Source of the DNA: Bordetella parapertussis
Lineage (GTDB): Bacteria > Pseudomonadota > Gammaproteobacteria > Burkholderiales > Burkholderiaceae_C
NCBI GenBank assembly: GCA_945882755.1
Contig: CAMCWS010000042.1
Span: forward strand, 1-17,203
Reading direction: 5' to 3'
DNA: 17,203 bases
Position numbers and translations under genes: made by a program. This document shows positions 7,185 to 15,437 of this stretch, in pieces. The notes beneath the pieces were generated by a model. That model searched no databases, was not told the DNA's origin, and saw only the letters and a list, made by a program, of their open reading frames with translations. The first letter of the stretch is position 1, and the number at the start of each line of letters is the position of its first letter.

Positions 7185-8552
7185 ATGACCACACTCAAAG
7201 CCCCCGAACTCCTTTTGCCTGCGGGCTCGCTCGACAAGATGCGTGCTGCCTACGACTTTGGTGCCGATGCTGTTTACGCAGGCCAACCCCGTTACAGCTT
7301 GCGTGCGCGCAACAACGAATTCCGCTTAGAGCAAATTGGCATCGGCATTGCCGAAGCCCATGAGCGCGGCAAGAAGTTTTTCGTCACCAGCAATTTGCTG
7401 CCGCACAACGACAAGGTGCGCACCTATATGCGCGACATCGAACCTGTCATTGCCATGAAGCCCGATGGCCTGATCATGGCCGACCCTGGTCTGATCATGA
7501 TGGTGCGTGAGAAGTGGCCCGAGGTACCCATTCATTTGTCGGTGCAAGCGAACACAGTGAACTGGGCCGCAGTGAAGTTTTGGCAAAAGGTGGGCGTGAC
7601 CCGCATCATCTTGTCGCGTGAACTCAGCTTGGACGAGATTGAAAAAATCCGCCAAGAATGCCCCGACATGGAACTCGAGGTGTTTGTGCATGGCGCTTTG
7701 TGCATCGCCTACTCGGGCCGTTGCTTGTTGTCGGGTTACTTCAACCGCCGCGACCCCAACCAAGGCACTTGCACCAATGCCTGCCGTTGGGGCTACAGCA
7801 CCCAAGCCAGTACCAGCAACCCCAACACGGGTGAGGCCATGGCCATCCCGATGGAAACCGACTTCGACTTTGCCAAGTCGCAACAAGAAGCCGAGCAAAG
7901 TTTCTCAGCTTGTGGTGATGGTGTGCGTCATCCTGCAGCGGACAACATTTATTTGCTAGAAGACAAAGGTCGCCCTGGCCAACTCATGCCCATCATGGAA
8001 GACGAGCACGGCACCTACATCATGAACAGCAAAGATTTGCGTGCAGTGGAGTATGTCGAGCGCCTGGCCCAAATTGGTGTCGATTCCCTCAAGATTGAGG
8101 GTCGTACCAAGAGCTTGTATTACGTCAGCCGAACTGCTCAGGTCTATCGCCGTGCGATTGACGATGCGGTGGCTGGCAGGCCTTTCAACCCCGAACTCAT
8201 CACCGAACTCGATGGTTTAGCCAACCGTGGTTACACCGCTGGTCTGCTGGATCGCCGCCCCGCCAACGATTACCAAAACTATGAAACCGGTCACTCAGTC
8301 GGTCACCGCAGCCAGTTTGTGGGTGAAGTGCGTGGTGTTGCCGATGGTTGGGCTGAAATCGAAACCAAAAATAAATTTTCAGTGGGCGACCGCATTGAAA
8401 TCATTCACCCCAGTGGCAACCGCGTCGTCACGCTGGAACAGATGAAAGACAAAAACGGTACGGCCATTGAAGTGGCTGCAGGAAGCCCCACGCATGTGTG
8501 GATTCCCATGGAAGGTCCAGCCGACGGCGGTTTGTTGGCGCGGCTTTTATAA
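7185..8552 (+). CDS. trhP: tRNA hydroxylation protein TrhP (YegQ), peptidase U32 family
   Basis: A 455-residue U32-family protein matching E. coli YegQ/TrhP, which with prephenate makes 5-hydroxyuridine at wobble U34 of tRNAs and carries an iron-sulphur cluster. The U32 signature is complete ([19 protein letters not shown], residues 165-183). Cys173, Cys180, Cys196 and Cys200 (TCTNACRW) are the likely cluster or core cysteines. Further landmarks are [13 protein letters not shown] at the start, [27 protein letters not shown] and, in the C-terminal domain, [14 protein letters not shown]. The segment between about 205 and 262 is variable and seems about a dozen residues longer than in E. coli, with an additional SACGDG. 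The ribosome binding site is weak (TGAGA 2 nt before ATG), so translation may be coupled to guaC. Its last 6 nt overlap the end of acnB. Confidence 0.93.
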   Translation: MTTLKAPELLLPAGSLDKMRAAYDFGADAVYAGQPRYSLRARNNEFRLEQIGIGIAEAHERGKKFFVTSNLLPHNDKVRTYMRDIEPVIAMKPDGLIMADPGLIMMVREKWPEVPIHLSVQANTVNWAAVKFWQKVGVTRIILSRELSLDEIEKIRQECPDMELEVFVHGALCIAYSGRCLLSGYFNRRDPNQGTCTNACRWGYSTQASTSNPNTGEAMAIPMETDFDFAKSQQEAEQSFSACGDGVRHPAADNIYLLEDKGRPGQLMPIMEDEHGTYIMNSKDLRAVEYVERLAQIGVDSLKIEGRTKSLYYVSRTAQVYRRAIDDAVAGRPFNPELITELDGLANRGYTAGLLDRRPANDYQNYETGHSVGHRSQFVGEVRGVADGWAEIETKNKFSVGDRIEIIHPSGNRVVTLEQMKDKNGTAIEVAAGSPTHVWIPMEGPADGGLLARLL

Positions 8553-11126
8553 GGCCTTGGCTGTTTCCACGTACTCTTCAATTTGATCGAAATTCAAGTA
8601 CTTGTAAATCTTGCTGCCATCGGCGTTGATCACGCCCATGTCGGCCAAGTACTCGGCTTGCGTGGGAATGCGCCCAAGCTTGGAGCAAATCGCTGACAGC
8701 TCGGCCGAGCCCAAATACACATTGGTGTTTTTGCCCAAACGGTTGGGGAAGTTGCGGGTGCTGGTGGACATCACCGTCGCGCCCTCTTTCACCTGCGCTT
8801 GGTTGCCCATGCACAGGCTGCAACCGGGCATTTCCATGCGAGCGCCAGCATTGCCGAACACGCCATAGTGGCCTTCTTCGGTGAGTTGCTGCGCGTCCAT
8901 TTTGGTGGGCGGGGCCATCCACAGCTTCACTGGAATATCACGCTTGCCTTCCAGCAATTTGGAAGCCGCACGGAAGTGGCCGATGTTGGTCATGCACGAA
9001 CCAATGAACACCTCGTCGATCTTGGCGCCGGACACATCGCTCAAGGTCTTGGCGTCATCGGGATCGTTGGGGCAGCACACGATGGGCTCTTTGATCTCGC
9101 TCAAATCGATCTCGATCACCTCGGTGTACTCGGCGTCTTTGTCGGCTTGCAAGAGTTGCGGATTGGCCAACCAAGCCTCCATGGCTTGGATGCGACGGCC
9201 AATGGTGCGGGCGTCTGCATAGCCTTGGGCGATCATGTTCTTGAGCAACACGATATTGCTGTTGATGTACTCGATGACCGGCTCTTTGTTCAGGTGCACG
9301 GTGCAACCAGCGGCACTGCGCTCGGCAGAGGCGTCGGACAACTCAAAGGCTTGCTCCACCTTCAAATTGGGCAGGCCTTCGATTTCCAAAATGCGGCCCG
9401 AGAAAATGTTTTTCTTGCCTTTTTTCTCCACCGTCAACAAACCTTTTTTGATCGCGTACAAGGGAATGGCATGCACCAAATCACGCAGGGTGACCCCTGG
9501 TTGCATTTGGCCTTTGAAGCGCACCAAAACGCTCTCAGGCATGTCCAAAGGCATCACGCCGGTGGCAGCGGCAAACGCCACCAAACCCGAACCCGCTGGG
9601 AAACTGATGCCCACAGGAAAGCGGGTGTGGCTGTCGCCACCGGTGCCCACGGTGTCGGGCAACAACATGCGGTTGAGCCAGGAGTGGATGATGCCGTCGC
9701 CGGGCTTCAAGCTGATGCCGCCGCGGTTGCTGATGAACTCGGGCAATTCGTGGTGCATCTTCACGTCAACAGATTTGGGATAAGCCGCTGTGTGGCAAAA
9801 CGATTGCATCACCAAATCGGCGCTGAAGCCCAAACACGCCAAGTCTTTCAACTCGTCGCGGGTCATGGGGCCGGTGGTGTCTTGCGAGCCCACCGAGGTC
9901 ATGCGCGGTTCGCAATAGGTGCCGGGCAACACGCCTTGGCCCTCGGGCAAACCGCAAGCGCGGCCCACCATTTTTTGCGCCAGTGTGAAACCTTTGCCGT
10001 GGCCTTTCGGAACAGCGGGTAAGCGGAACAAGGTCGATGGCGGCAGACCCAAGGCTTCACGCGCTTTGGCGGTCAGGCCGCGACCAATGATCAAGGGGAT
10101 GCGGCCACCAGCACGCACTTCGTCAAACAACACATCGCTCTTAACGGTGAAGCTGGCGATTTCTTTGCCGTCTTTGAACGCCTTGCCTTCGTAGGGGCGC
10201 AACTCAACCACATCACCCATGTTCATTTGGCTCACATCCAACTCGATGGGCAAAGCACCCGCATCTTCCATGGTGTTGTAAAAAATCGGGGCAATTTTGC
10301 TGCCCAAACACACACCGCCAAAACGCTTGTTGGGCACAAAAGGAATGTCTTCGCCGGTGAACCACAGCACGCTGTTGGTGGCCGATTTGCGGCTCGATCC
10401 GGTGCCCACCACATCGCCCACATAGGCCACCAGATGGCCACGAGCCCGCAGGTCTTCAATGAATTTGATGGGGCCACGTTTGCCGTCTTCTTCGGGGGTG
10501 ATGCCGTCGCGTTTGTTTTTCAGCATGGCCAAGGCGTGCAAAGGAATGTCGGGTCGGCTCCAGGCATCGGGCGCGGGAGACAAATCGTCGGTGTTGGTCT
10601 CGCCAGTGACTTTGAGCACCGACAGCGTGATGCTTTGGGGCACTTCGGGACGGCTGGTGAACCACTCGGCATCGGCCCATGACTGGACAACGGCTTTGGC
10701 CAAGGTATTGCCTTTGTCGGCCTTTTCTTTGACGTCGTGAAATTGGTCAAACATCAGCAGGGTTTTTTTCAAACCTTCGGCGGCGATGGGGGCGCAGCTT
10801 GTGTTGTCGAGCAAATCAATGAGCGGCGTGAGGTTGAACCCCCCCAGCATGGTGCCCAACAACTCCGTGGCTTTTTCGGGGCTGAGCAAAGCGCATTTTT
10901 CAGTGCCATGGGCAACCGCCGCCAAATAGCTGGCCTTGACCTTGGCCGCATCGTCCACACCCGCAGGAACGCGGTGGGTGATGAGGTCCACCAAGGTGGC
11001 TTCTTCGCCCTTGGGCGGGTTTTTCAACAACTCGATGAGTTCGCCAGTTTGCTTGGCGCTCAATGGCAAGGGGGGAATGCCCAAAGCAGCGCGTTCGGCC
11101 ACATGGTCACGGTAGGTTTTCAACAT
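8547..11126 (-). CDS. acnB: aconitate hydratase B
   Basis: Interconverts citrate and isocitrate in the TCA cycle; AcnB proteins also dehydrate 2-methyl-cis-aconitate/2-methylisocitrate, and in E. coli the apo form binds RNA. It has 859 residues, close to the 865 of E. coli, starting [20 protein letters not shown]. The N-terminal HEAT-like domain (about 1-160) and the swivelling domain (about 165-370) precede the catalytic core, the order specific to AcnB. The 4Fe-4S ligands are Cys711 ([10 protein letters not shown]), Cys769 and Cys772 ([10 protein letters not shown]). The ATG at 11126 is chosen over a TTG at 11138 because GGAG at 11133-11136 lies 6 nt before it and the product then matches the family. 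It is last in the leftward mdh operon and meets trhP tail to tail. Confidence 0.97.
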   Translation of the reverse strand: MLKTYRDHVAERAALGIPPLPLSAKQTGELIELLKNPPKGEEATLVDLITHRVPAGVDDAAKVKASYLAAVAHGTEKCALLSPEKATELLGTMLGGFNLTPLIDLLDNTSCAPIAAEGLKKTLLMFDQFHDVKEKADKGNTLAKAVVQSWADAEWFTSRPEVPQSITLSVLKVTGETNTDDLSPAPDAWSRPDIPLHALAMLKNKRDGITPEEDGKRGPIKFIEDLRARGHLVAYVGDVVGTGSSRKSATNSVLWFTGEDIPFVPNKRFGGVCLGSKIAPIFYNTMEDAGALPIELDVSQMNMGDVVELRPYEGKAFKDGKEIASFTVKSDVLFDEVRAGGRIPLIIGRGLTAKAREALGLPPSTLFRLPAVPKGHGKGFTLAQKMVGRACGLPEGQGVLPGTYCEPRMTSVGSQDTTGPMTRDELKDLACLGFSADLVMQSFCHTAAYPKSVDVKMHHELPEFISNRGGISLKPGDGIIHSWLNRMLLPDTVGTGGDSHTRFPVGISFPAGSGLVAFAAATGVMPLDMPESVLVRFKGQMQPGVTLRDLVHAIPLYAIKKGLLTVEKKGKKNIFSGRILEIEGLPNLKVEQAFELSDASAERSAAGCTVHLNKEPVIEYINSNIVLLKNMIAQGYADARTIGRRIQAMEAWLANPQLLQADKDAEYTEVIEIDLSEIKEPIVCCPNDPDDAKTLSDVSGAKIDEVFIGSCMTNIGHFRAASKLLEGKRDIPVKLWMAPPTKMDAQQLTEEGHYGVFGNAGARMEMPGCSLCMGNQAQVKEGATVMSTSTRNFPNRLGKNTNVYLGSAELSAICSKLGRIPTQAEYLADMGVINADGSKIYKYLNFDQIEEYVETAKAL

Positions 11127-11132
11127 TGCAAG

Positions 11133-11136
11133 CTCC
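11133..11136 (-). promoter_or_regulatory. acnB: ribosome binding site deciding the acnB start
   Basis: GGAG on the minus strand, 6 nt before the ATG at 11126. It lies inside the longer reading frame that would begin at TTG 11138, which argues against that start. It is preceded by a run of eight T on the coding strand, with no stable stem before it, so the run is not a convincing terminator and read-through into acnB is expected. Confidence 0.7.
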
Positions 11137-11144
11137 AAAAAAAA

Positions 11145-11582
11145 TCAACGGTTGTTTGAATTGGCTTCTAGCAAATCGGGGCGAGCAGAAGCGGGAATTT
11201 GTTTAACTGCGGTTTTTTGCGCAGGGCTTTGGCATTCATCTGCCAAGCGTTGCGAACGCACAGAATCCATCAGCATGGATTTTTCTGAGGTTTGAATCCA
11301 GACTGCGCCGGTGTGGTCGTCCTCCAGACGAACCGCACCTGAAGCGGTGGGCACAGGCGTCAAGTGGTAAACACGTTTGTTCATTTTCAAAATAAAGCGC
11401 CCAGGCAATGCGGTGTTGGGCCACAACATGATCATTTTGCGGTCCTCACAAACAAGTGCACCGGTGTGTACGGTGGCCGCGATCGACAGCACCTCTTTGG
11501 ATACCTCTTGGGCCGCCAAAGGCGTGGACAGGGAAAACATCAACAAACCCACGCTGACAGTGATCGGCAAAAGTTTTCTCAT
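11145..11582 (-). CDS. exported protein resembling MliC-family lysozyme inhibitors
   Basis: A 145-residue protein with a signal peptide: MRKLL, a hydrophobic stretch (about 7-20), then a cleavage region near PLAAQ (residues 21-25). The mature part resembles the C-type lysozyme inhibitor fold (MliC/PliC). It has an early cysteine (LVCED, Cys45) and a late one (LADEC, Cys117) placed to form the family disulphide, a central TASGAVRLED (79-88) like the family's SASGA loop, and VWIQTSEKSML (94-104) like its FWxKGDxAML segment. The lysine that MliC inserts into the lysozyme active site appears to be Gln97, although Lys101 is near. No lipobox is seen, so it is probably periplasmic and soluble. AGGGG lies 6 nt before ATG 11582. 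It sits 19 nt after the CitE-like gene and 18 nt before acnB. The family call rests on pattern only. Confidence 0.6.
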   Translation of the reverse strand: MRKLLPITVSVGLLMFSLSTPLAAQEVSKEVLSIAATVHTGALVCEDRKMIMLWPNTALPGRFILKMNKRVYHLTPVPTASGAVRLEDDHTGAVWIQTSEKSMLMDSVRSQRLADECQSPAQKTAVKQIPASARPDLLEANSNNR

Positions 11583-11601
11583 GACGCGCCCCTTTTGTTC
11601 A

Positions 11602-12579
11602 TTATTGGAAATACACCAAAGCATGCGCCGGCAAACCATGCCCTGTTGCATGCGCTCTTTCTAACACGGACCAAAAAAAGCGGTAACTGGCGCGGTCATG
11701 CAACTGACCGCCCTGTTGAATAGGTGCCCAGTCGGCTTCAACAGCCGCTTGCAAAATATCCGCGGCTTGTTCAACCTCAACCGCTGAAGGAGAAAACGCC
11801 GCCAAGATGGGACGCACTTGGCTTGGGTGAATGCTCCACATGCGCGTAAAACCAAATTCGTAGGCTGCGCGACTTGCGGCGGTTTGCATGGCTTGGGCAT
11901 CGTTGAATTCCGTCACCACGCAATGCGATGGCGTTTTGCCATGGGCATGGCAAGCACTGGCAATCGACAGTTTTGCTTGCACAACCAAGGGATGGCTGAA
12001 CTGTCCCGCTACACCCATGGCAGAGGCCGGCACTGCGCCACCATGGGCTGACACAAAGTCCATCAAACCAAAACTCAACGATTGAACGCGGGGGTGGGCC
12101 GCAATTTCAAAAGCGTTGTGTACTGCCAGCGGTGACTCAATCAAGGCATGCAAAGGCAAATGGGCGCCACCGGTTACATCGATGGCTTGCACTGCTGCGT
12201 GAATGTCCGCCACAGACTCCACCTTGGGCAACATGATGTGAGACCACCGAGAACGCGCCTGTCCAACCAAGATGGCAATATCTTGTTCAAAAGCAGGATG
12301 ACCCAAGGGGTGTACACGAACCGCTACACGGGCATCGGGGACGGCGCTGGCAGCCAAGCTGAGCACCAATTCAGCATGGTCCTTTTCGCCACCCACGGGC
12401 GCACCGTCTTCGCAATCCAAGGTGACGTCCATGACGCCCACACCAAATTCTTGGTGCAACTCGGCCTGCAACTGCAGGCTTTTGCGCATACGTGCCTCCA
12501 CGCCGCTGTAGTGGTCACAGACGGGCAACACCCTAGCGGCGGCTTGCGCACCCAGCAAGACCTCGCGAGGATGTTTCAT
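11602..12579 (-). CDS. HpcH/HpaI-CitE family CoA-ester lyase, substrate unknown
   Basis: A 325-residue TIM-barrel protein of the citrate lyase beta / malyl-CoA lyase superfamily. Residues typical of the Mg-enolate site are visible: LDCEDGA (D55, E57, D58), VRVHPLG (R88), LPKVES (K119, E121), LIESPLAV (E148) and LSFGLMDF (D174). The family's SIHPSQV motif, associated with CoA binding, is at 249-255. No citrate lyase alpha or gamma subunit genes or CitC/CitX/CitG accessory genes are nearby, so citrate lyase activity is unlikely. Malyl-CoA, citramalyl-CoA or a related thioester is a more plausible substrate (inference). It starts 21 nt after mdh and ends 19 nt before the MliC-like gene, inside one operon with mdh and acnB. 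The ribosome binding site is weak (AAGGA overlapping the mdh stop). Confidence 0.85.
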   Translation of the reverse strand: MKHPREVLLGAQAAARVLPVCDHYSGVEARMRKSLQLQAELHQEFGVGVMDVTLDCEDGAPVGGEKDHAELVLSLAASAVPDARVAVRVHPLGHPAFEQDIAILVGQARSRWSHIMLPKVESVADIHAAVQAIDVTGGAHLPLHALIESPLAVHNAFEIAAHPRVQSLSFGLMDFVSAHGGAVPASAMGVAGQFSHPLVVQAKLSIASACHAHGKTPSHCVVTEFNDAQAMQTAASRAAYEFGFTRMWSIHPSQVRPILAAFSPSAVEVEQAADILQAAVEADWAPIQQGGQLHDRASYRFFWSVLERAHATGHGLPAHALVYFQ

Positions 12580-12600
12580 GTCTACGTCAACCCGTCCTTA

Positions 12601-13587
12601 TTAAAGCAAATGGGCCACACCGGCTTGCTCGTCGGTCAGTTCTTTGAGTGTTTTATCAATGCAGCTTTGGCTGAAAGCATCGATGGCCAAACCTTCGACC
12701 ACTTTGTATTCGCCGTTGTCACAAGTGACAGGGAAACCAAACATCACATCTTTGGGAATGCCATACCAACCTTGTGAAGGGATGCCCATGGTGACCCATT
12801 GACCGTGGGTGCCCAGTGCCCAGTCACGCATATGGTCAATTGCCGCATTGGCCGCTGAGGCTGCTGAAGAAAGTCCACGTGCTTCAATGATGGCGGCTCC
12901 ACGCTTGCCGACGGTGGGCAAAAACACGGTTTCATTCCACACGTGGTCGTTGATCATGTCTTTCACCGATGAGCCATCGATGGTGGCGAAGCGGTAATCG
13001 GCATACATGGTGGGCGAATGGTTGCCCCACACACACAGCTTGTGGATGCTGGCCACTGGCTTGCCGGTTTTGGCAGCGATTTGGCTCAAGGCACGGTTGT
13101 GGTCCAGGCGCAGCATGGCGGTGAAGTTGCCTGGCTTTAAGTCGGGTGCCGACTTCATGGCGATGTAGGCATTGGTGTTGGCGGGGTTGCCCACCACCAG
13201 CACTTTGACGTTGCGTGAAGCCACTGCGTTCAAGGCTTTGCCTTGGGCGGTGAAGATGGCGCCATTGATGGCCAACAGTTCTGCGCGCTCCATGCCAGGG
13301 CCGCGGGGACGCGAACCCACCAGCAAGGCGTAATCGGTGTCTTTGAAAGCCGTCATGGGGTCGGCATGTGCCTCCATGCCTGCCAGCAAAGGAAAGGCGC
13401 AGTCTTCCAACTCCATCATCACGCCTTTGAGGGCTTTTTGCGCTTTTTCGTCAGGGATTTCAAGCAGTTGCAAGATCACCGGCTGGTCTTTGCCCAGCAT
13501 TTCGCCAGAGGCAATACGGAACAACAAGGCGTAGCCAATTTGGCCTGCTGCGCCTGTGACGGCAACGCGAACGGGGGGTTTACTCAT
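12601..13587 (-). CDS. mdh: malate dehydrogenase (NAD-dependent, type 2)
   Basis: Oxidises malate to oxaloacetate with NAD in the TCA cycle. A 328-residue enzyme of the lactate/malate dehydrogenase family, in the group shared with cytosolic-type MDH (MalateDH type 2), not the E. coli type. The Rossmann loop is [12 protein letters not shown] (11-22); LLEIPD lies at the end of the second strand. Substrate arginines are in [11 protein letters not shown] (R95, R101); NPANTNAY (134-141), MLRLDHNRA (D162, R165) and GNHSPTMY (catalytic His190) complete the active site. GGAG lies 6 nt before the ATG at 13587. It is first in the leftward operon with the CitE-like gene, the MliC-like gene and acnB, and diverges from the GntR regulator gene across 131 bp. 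A TTGACG at 13639-13634 on its strand could be a -35, but no good -10 follows at normal spacing. Confidence 0.97.
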   Translation of the reverse strand: MSKPPVRVAVTGAAGQIGYALLFRIASGEMLGKDQPVILQLLEIPDEKAQKALKGVMMELEDCAFPLLAGMEAHADPMTAFKDTDYALLVGSRPRGPGMERAELLAINGAIFTAQGKALNAVASRNVKVLVVGNPANTNAYIAMKSAPDLKPGNFTAMLRLDHNRALSQIAAKTGKPVASIHKLCVWGNHSPTMYADYRFATIDGSSVKDMINDHVWNETVFLPTVGKRGAAIIEARGLSSAASAANAAIDHMRDWALGTHGQWVTMGIPSQGWYGIPKDVMFGFPVTCDNGEYKVVEGLAIDAFSQSCIDKTLKELTDEQAGVAHLL

Positions 13588-13643
13588 GACAATCTCCGGG
13601 ATAAATTAAAACAAAAATATAAAAATTCAAAGGCGTCAACTGG

Positions 13644-13667
13644 AAGACATGTGTCTTATAGAAGATA
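13644..13667. promoter_or_regulatory. overlapping palindromic half-sites, candidate GntR operator
   Basis: Two overlapping dyads lie in the mdh-gntR gap. AAGACA-TG-TGTCTT (13644-13657) has perfect 6-bp arms. TGTCTTATAGAAGATA (13652-13667) is a 16-bp imperfect palindrome in which 12 of 16 positions are symmetric; its idealised form would be TGTCTTATATAAGACA. GntR-family dimers bind short palindromes of this kind, often near their own gene. The dyads share the TGTCTT arm and cover the candidate promoter of the regulator, which predicts autorepression. Action on mdh is also possible because the gap is shared. Binding by this particular regulator is inference. Confidence 0.55.
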
Positions 13668-13671
13668 TGAT
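13644..13671 (+). promoter_or_regulatory. candidate promoter of the GntR regulator gene
   Basis: AAGACA (13644-13649, 4 of 6 to TTGACA), a 16-bp spacer and TATGAT (13666-13671, 5 of 6 to TATAAT). The start site would be near 13678, giving a leader of about 40 nt. The promoter lies almost entirely inside the palindromic operator region. Confidence 0.45.
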
Positions 13672-13718
13672 AACGTCTATGTTCTCTTCCTTTCTGACAA
13701 GCCACATTTCTCTGCACC

Positions 13719-14492
13719 ATGAGTACTGAAACCAGCTTCGCTCCCTCTGCGCCTGTAGCAGGGATGGCGCCTGCCTTCAGTCCACTTTATCAGCAGATCA
13801 AGGCGCTGGTTTTGCAAAGCCTGCAAAGCGGTGAGTGGAAGCCAGGTGAGCCCATTCCCAGCGAATTCGAATTGGCGGCCCGCTACAAAGTCAGCCAAGG
13901 TACGGTGCGCAAAGCCATTGACGAATTGGCGCAAGACAATTTGCTGATACGCCGCCAAGGCAAGGGCACGTTTGTGGCCACCCATGCGGAGCAACAGGTC
14001 CAGTACCGTTTTTTAAAACTCAAACCCGACCACGGCGACCTCAACAGCCAAGGACCAGCTGAACGACTCATCATCGATTGCAAACGCACCCGCGCCAATA
14101 ACGATGTGGCCAAAGCCCTGCGCCTGCGCGGTGGCGACGCGGTGCTGCAACTGCGCAGGGTGCTTTCTTTTGGTGGTATCCCCATCATTTTGGAAGATAT
14201 CTGGTTGCCTGGTGGCCCTTTCAAAGGCTTGACCGCCGAGCGCTTAAGCGCTGACCAAGGCCCCATGTACGCCTTGTTTGAAACCGAATTTGGCATACGC
14301 ATGGTGCGAGCGCAAGAGCGCTTAAGAGCCGTCAACCCCAGCAATGAGGAGGCAAAGTTGCTGCAGATCGAACAAAACCTGCCTTTGTTGAGTGTGGAGC
14401 GACTGGCTTTCACCTACCACGACACACCCATGGAGTGGCGCCGCGGTCTTTACCGAACTGACACCCACTATTACGACAATGAATTGAACTGA
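13719..14492 (+). CDS. GntR-family transcriptional regulator, HutC/UTRA type
   Basis: A 257-residue regulator. The winged helix-turn-helix is at about 21-88: SPLYQQIKALVLQSLQSGEW, IPSEFELAARYKVSQGTVRK as the helix-turn-helix, and IRRQGKGTFVA as the wing. A UTRA ligand-binding domain fills about 110-250, ending near MEWRRGLYRTDTHYY, so it is a HutC-subgroup member that should sense a small molecule; the effector is unknown. The ATG at 13719 leaves about 20 unstructured residues before the domain; no clear ribosome binding site precedes it. It is divergent from mdh and sits 127 bp upstream of sdhC on the same strand, in a position between two TCA operons that I recall for Burkholderiales. The likely role is local control of TCA genes in response to a metabolite (inference). 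Confidence 0.9.
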   Translation: MSTETSFAPSAPVAGMAPAFSPLYQQIKALVLQSLQSGEWKPGEPIPSEFELAARYKVSQGTVRKAIDELAQDNLLIRRQGKGTFVATHAEQQVQYRFLKLKPDHGDLNSQGPAERLIIDCKRTRANNDVAKALRLRGGDAVLQLRRVLSFGGIPIILEDIWLPGGPFKGLTAERLSADQGPMYALFETEFGIRMVRAQERLRAVNPSNEEAKLLQIEQNLPLLSVERLAFTYHDTPMEWRRGLYRTDTHYYDNELN

Positions 14493-14619
14493 ATCCCCCT
14501 GTCAGGCTGGGTTGGCATTCATTTTTGTGCATTGCAATAGAATGAAAAAAACCAACAGGCTCAGACACCACTCCAACGATGTTTACCAGCACATGTCCTA
14601 CAGCCAGAAAGCCCACCCT
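14493..14619 (+). promoter_or_regulatory. sdhC: sdhC upstream region with candidate -10
   Basis: This 127-bp gap between the regulator and sdhC contains TAGAAT at 14538-14543 (5 of 6 to the sigma-70 -10), preceded by the palindrome ATTGCAAT (14531-14538). The nearest -35-like hexamer, TTGGCA, ends 20 bp upstream, longer than the usual spacing. No copy of the TGTCTTATA-type dyad from the mdh-gntR gap is seen here, so the regulator may act on sdh only through its own promoter. No terminator for the regulator gene is evident. Confidence 0.3.
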
Positions 14620-15051
14620 ATGACAGAACCCGTCCACAACAGGCCAGAATTTCGCAATATCAACGCTTTTGCGGACTTGCCTTCTTACCGTTTGCCTGCC
14701 GCTGGTTGGGTGTCCATATTGCACCGCATCAGTGGCGCCCTGATGTTTTTGTTGCTGCCCTTCATCATTTGGCTTTTTGACAAATCAATTTCCTCCGAGA
14801 TTTCCTTTGCCAAGTTCAAGGCAGCTTTCAACATTGGCATCGGGCTTTACCCCGCTTGGTTCATCAGCTTGGTGACACTGGCCTTGGTTTGGGCCTATTT
14901 GCACCATTTGATTGCGGGTCTGCGCCATTTGTACATGGACGCGACGCACAGCGTCGACAAAGCTTTCAGCCACCGCAGTGCTGTTTTCACACTGGTACTC
15001 AGCCTGGGTTTGACTGTGCTGTTGGGTGCCAAGTTGTTTAGCGTTTATTGA
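14620..15051 (+). CDS. sdhC: succinate dehydrogenase cytochrome b556 subunit
   Basis: Membrane anchor of complex II, holding heme b and part of the ubiquinone site. Counting from the ATG at 14620 it has 143 residues, starting MTEPVHNRPEFRNINAFADL, the usual betaproteobacterial form with the conserved LPAAGWVSILHRISG. Quinone-site residues are Ser32 and Arg36 (SILHR); the heme ligand is His96 in YLHHLIAGLRHLYMD. There are three membrane spans, at about 31-53, 75-100 and 117-140. In-frame starts upstream at 14512 or 14593 would add non-conserved, partly charged residues and are rejected, though the ribosome binding site before 14620 is weak. sdhD starts 17 nt after the stop. Confidence 0.93.
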   Translation: MTEPVHNRPEFRNINAFADLPSYRLPAAGWVSILHRISGALMFLLLPFIIWLFDKSISSEISFAKFKAAFNIGIGLYPAWFISLVTLALVWAYLHHLIAGLRHLYMDATHSVDKAFSHRSAVFTLVLSLGLTVLLGAKLFSVY

Positions 15052-15068
15052 TTTCAGGAAAACCGACG

Positions 15069-15434
15069 ATGACAGATTCAATAACAACAAAGCGAGTGGT
15101 GGTTGGTGCTCACTATGGTTTGCGCGACTGGCTGGCGCAACGCATCACGGCGGCCTTGATGGCCTTGTTCACACTGCTGGTGCTGGTGCAAGTCATCTTC
15201 ACCCGTGGCGAAATTGGCTATGACCTGTGGGCAGGCATCTTCAATCCGCAATGGATGCGTGCGCTGACATTTACGGTCATTTTGGCCCTCACCTACCACG
15301 TGTGGGTGGGTATGCGTGACATTTGGATGGACTACATCAAGCCGGTTGGCATCCGCTTGGGTCTGCAAATTTTCACTATGGTTTGGTTGCTGTCTTGCAT
15401 GGGTTGGGCAGTTCAGGTTCTTTGGAGACTTTGA
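15069..15434 (+). CDS. sdhD: succinate dehydrogenase membrane anchor subunit
   Basis: Second membrane anchor of complex II; with SdhC it binds heme b and ubiquinone. It has 121 residues with three membrane spans (about 25-46, 64-84 and 95-118). The pattern YHVWVGMRDIWMDYIKP contains the heme ligand His77 and the quinone-site pair Asp88-Tyr89, equivalent to His71 and Asp82-Tyr83 of E. coli SdhD. GLRDWLAQRITA near residue 18 is the usual entry to the first helix. The ATG at 15069 is preceded by AGGA at a spacing of about 9 nt. The upstream in-frame codon at 15048 is ATT and overlaps the sdhC stop, so it is not used as the start. sdhA begins 3 nt after the stop. Confidence 0.94.
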   Translation: MTDSITTKRVVVGAHYGLRDWLAQRITAALMALFTLLVLVQVIFTRGEIGYDLWAGIFNPQWMRALTFTVILALTYHVWVGMRDIWMDYIKPVGIRLGLQIFTMVWLLSCMGWAVQVLWRL

Positions 15435-15437
15435 TTG

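Noticed and set aside
8799..10022. Long open frame (407 codons) on the plus strand
   Set aside because: Antisense to the conserved core of acnB; no family resemblance and no promoter or ribosome site seen.
11137..11144. Run of eight T on the coding strand before acnB as an intrinsic terminator
   Set aside because: The only stem before it (CAAC/GTTG) has no room for a loop; uniform short gaps argue for one operon.
12148..12777. Plus-strand open frame (209 codons)
   Set aside because: Antisense across the junction of mdh and the CitE-like gene, both well supported.
13634..13639. TTGACG as the mdh promoter -35
   Set aside because: No acceptable -10 at 16-19 nt; TATATT follows after only 12 nt. 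Kept as a remark in the mdh entry.
14512..14619. 36-codon N-terminal extension of sdhC
   Set aside because: Not like the family N-terminus, crosses the candidate sdh promoter, and the downstream MTEP start gives the expected product.
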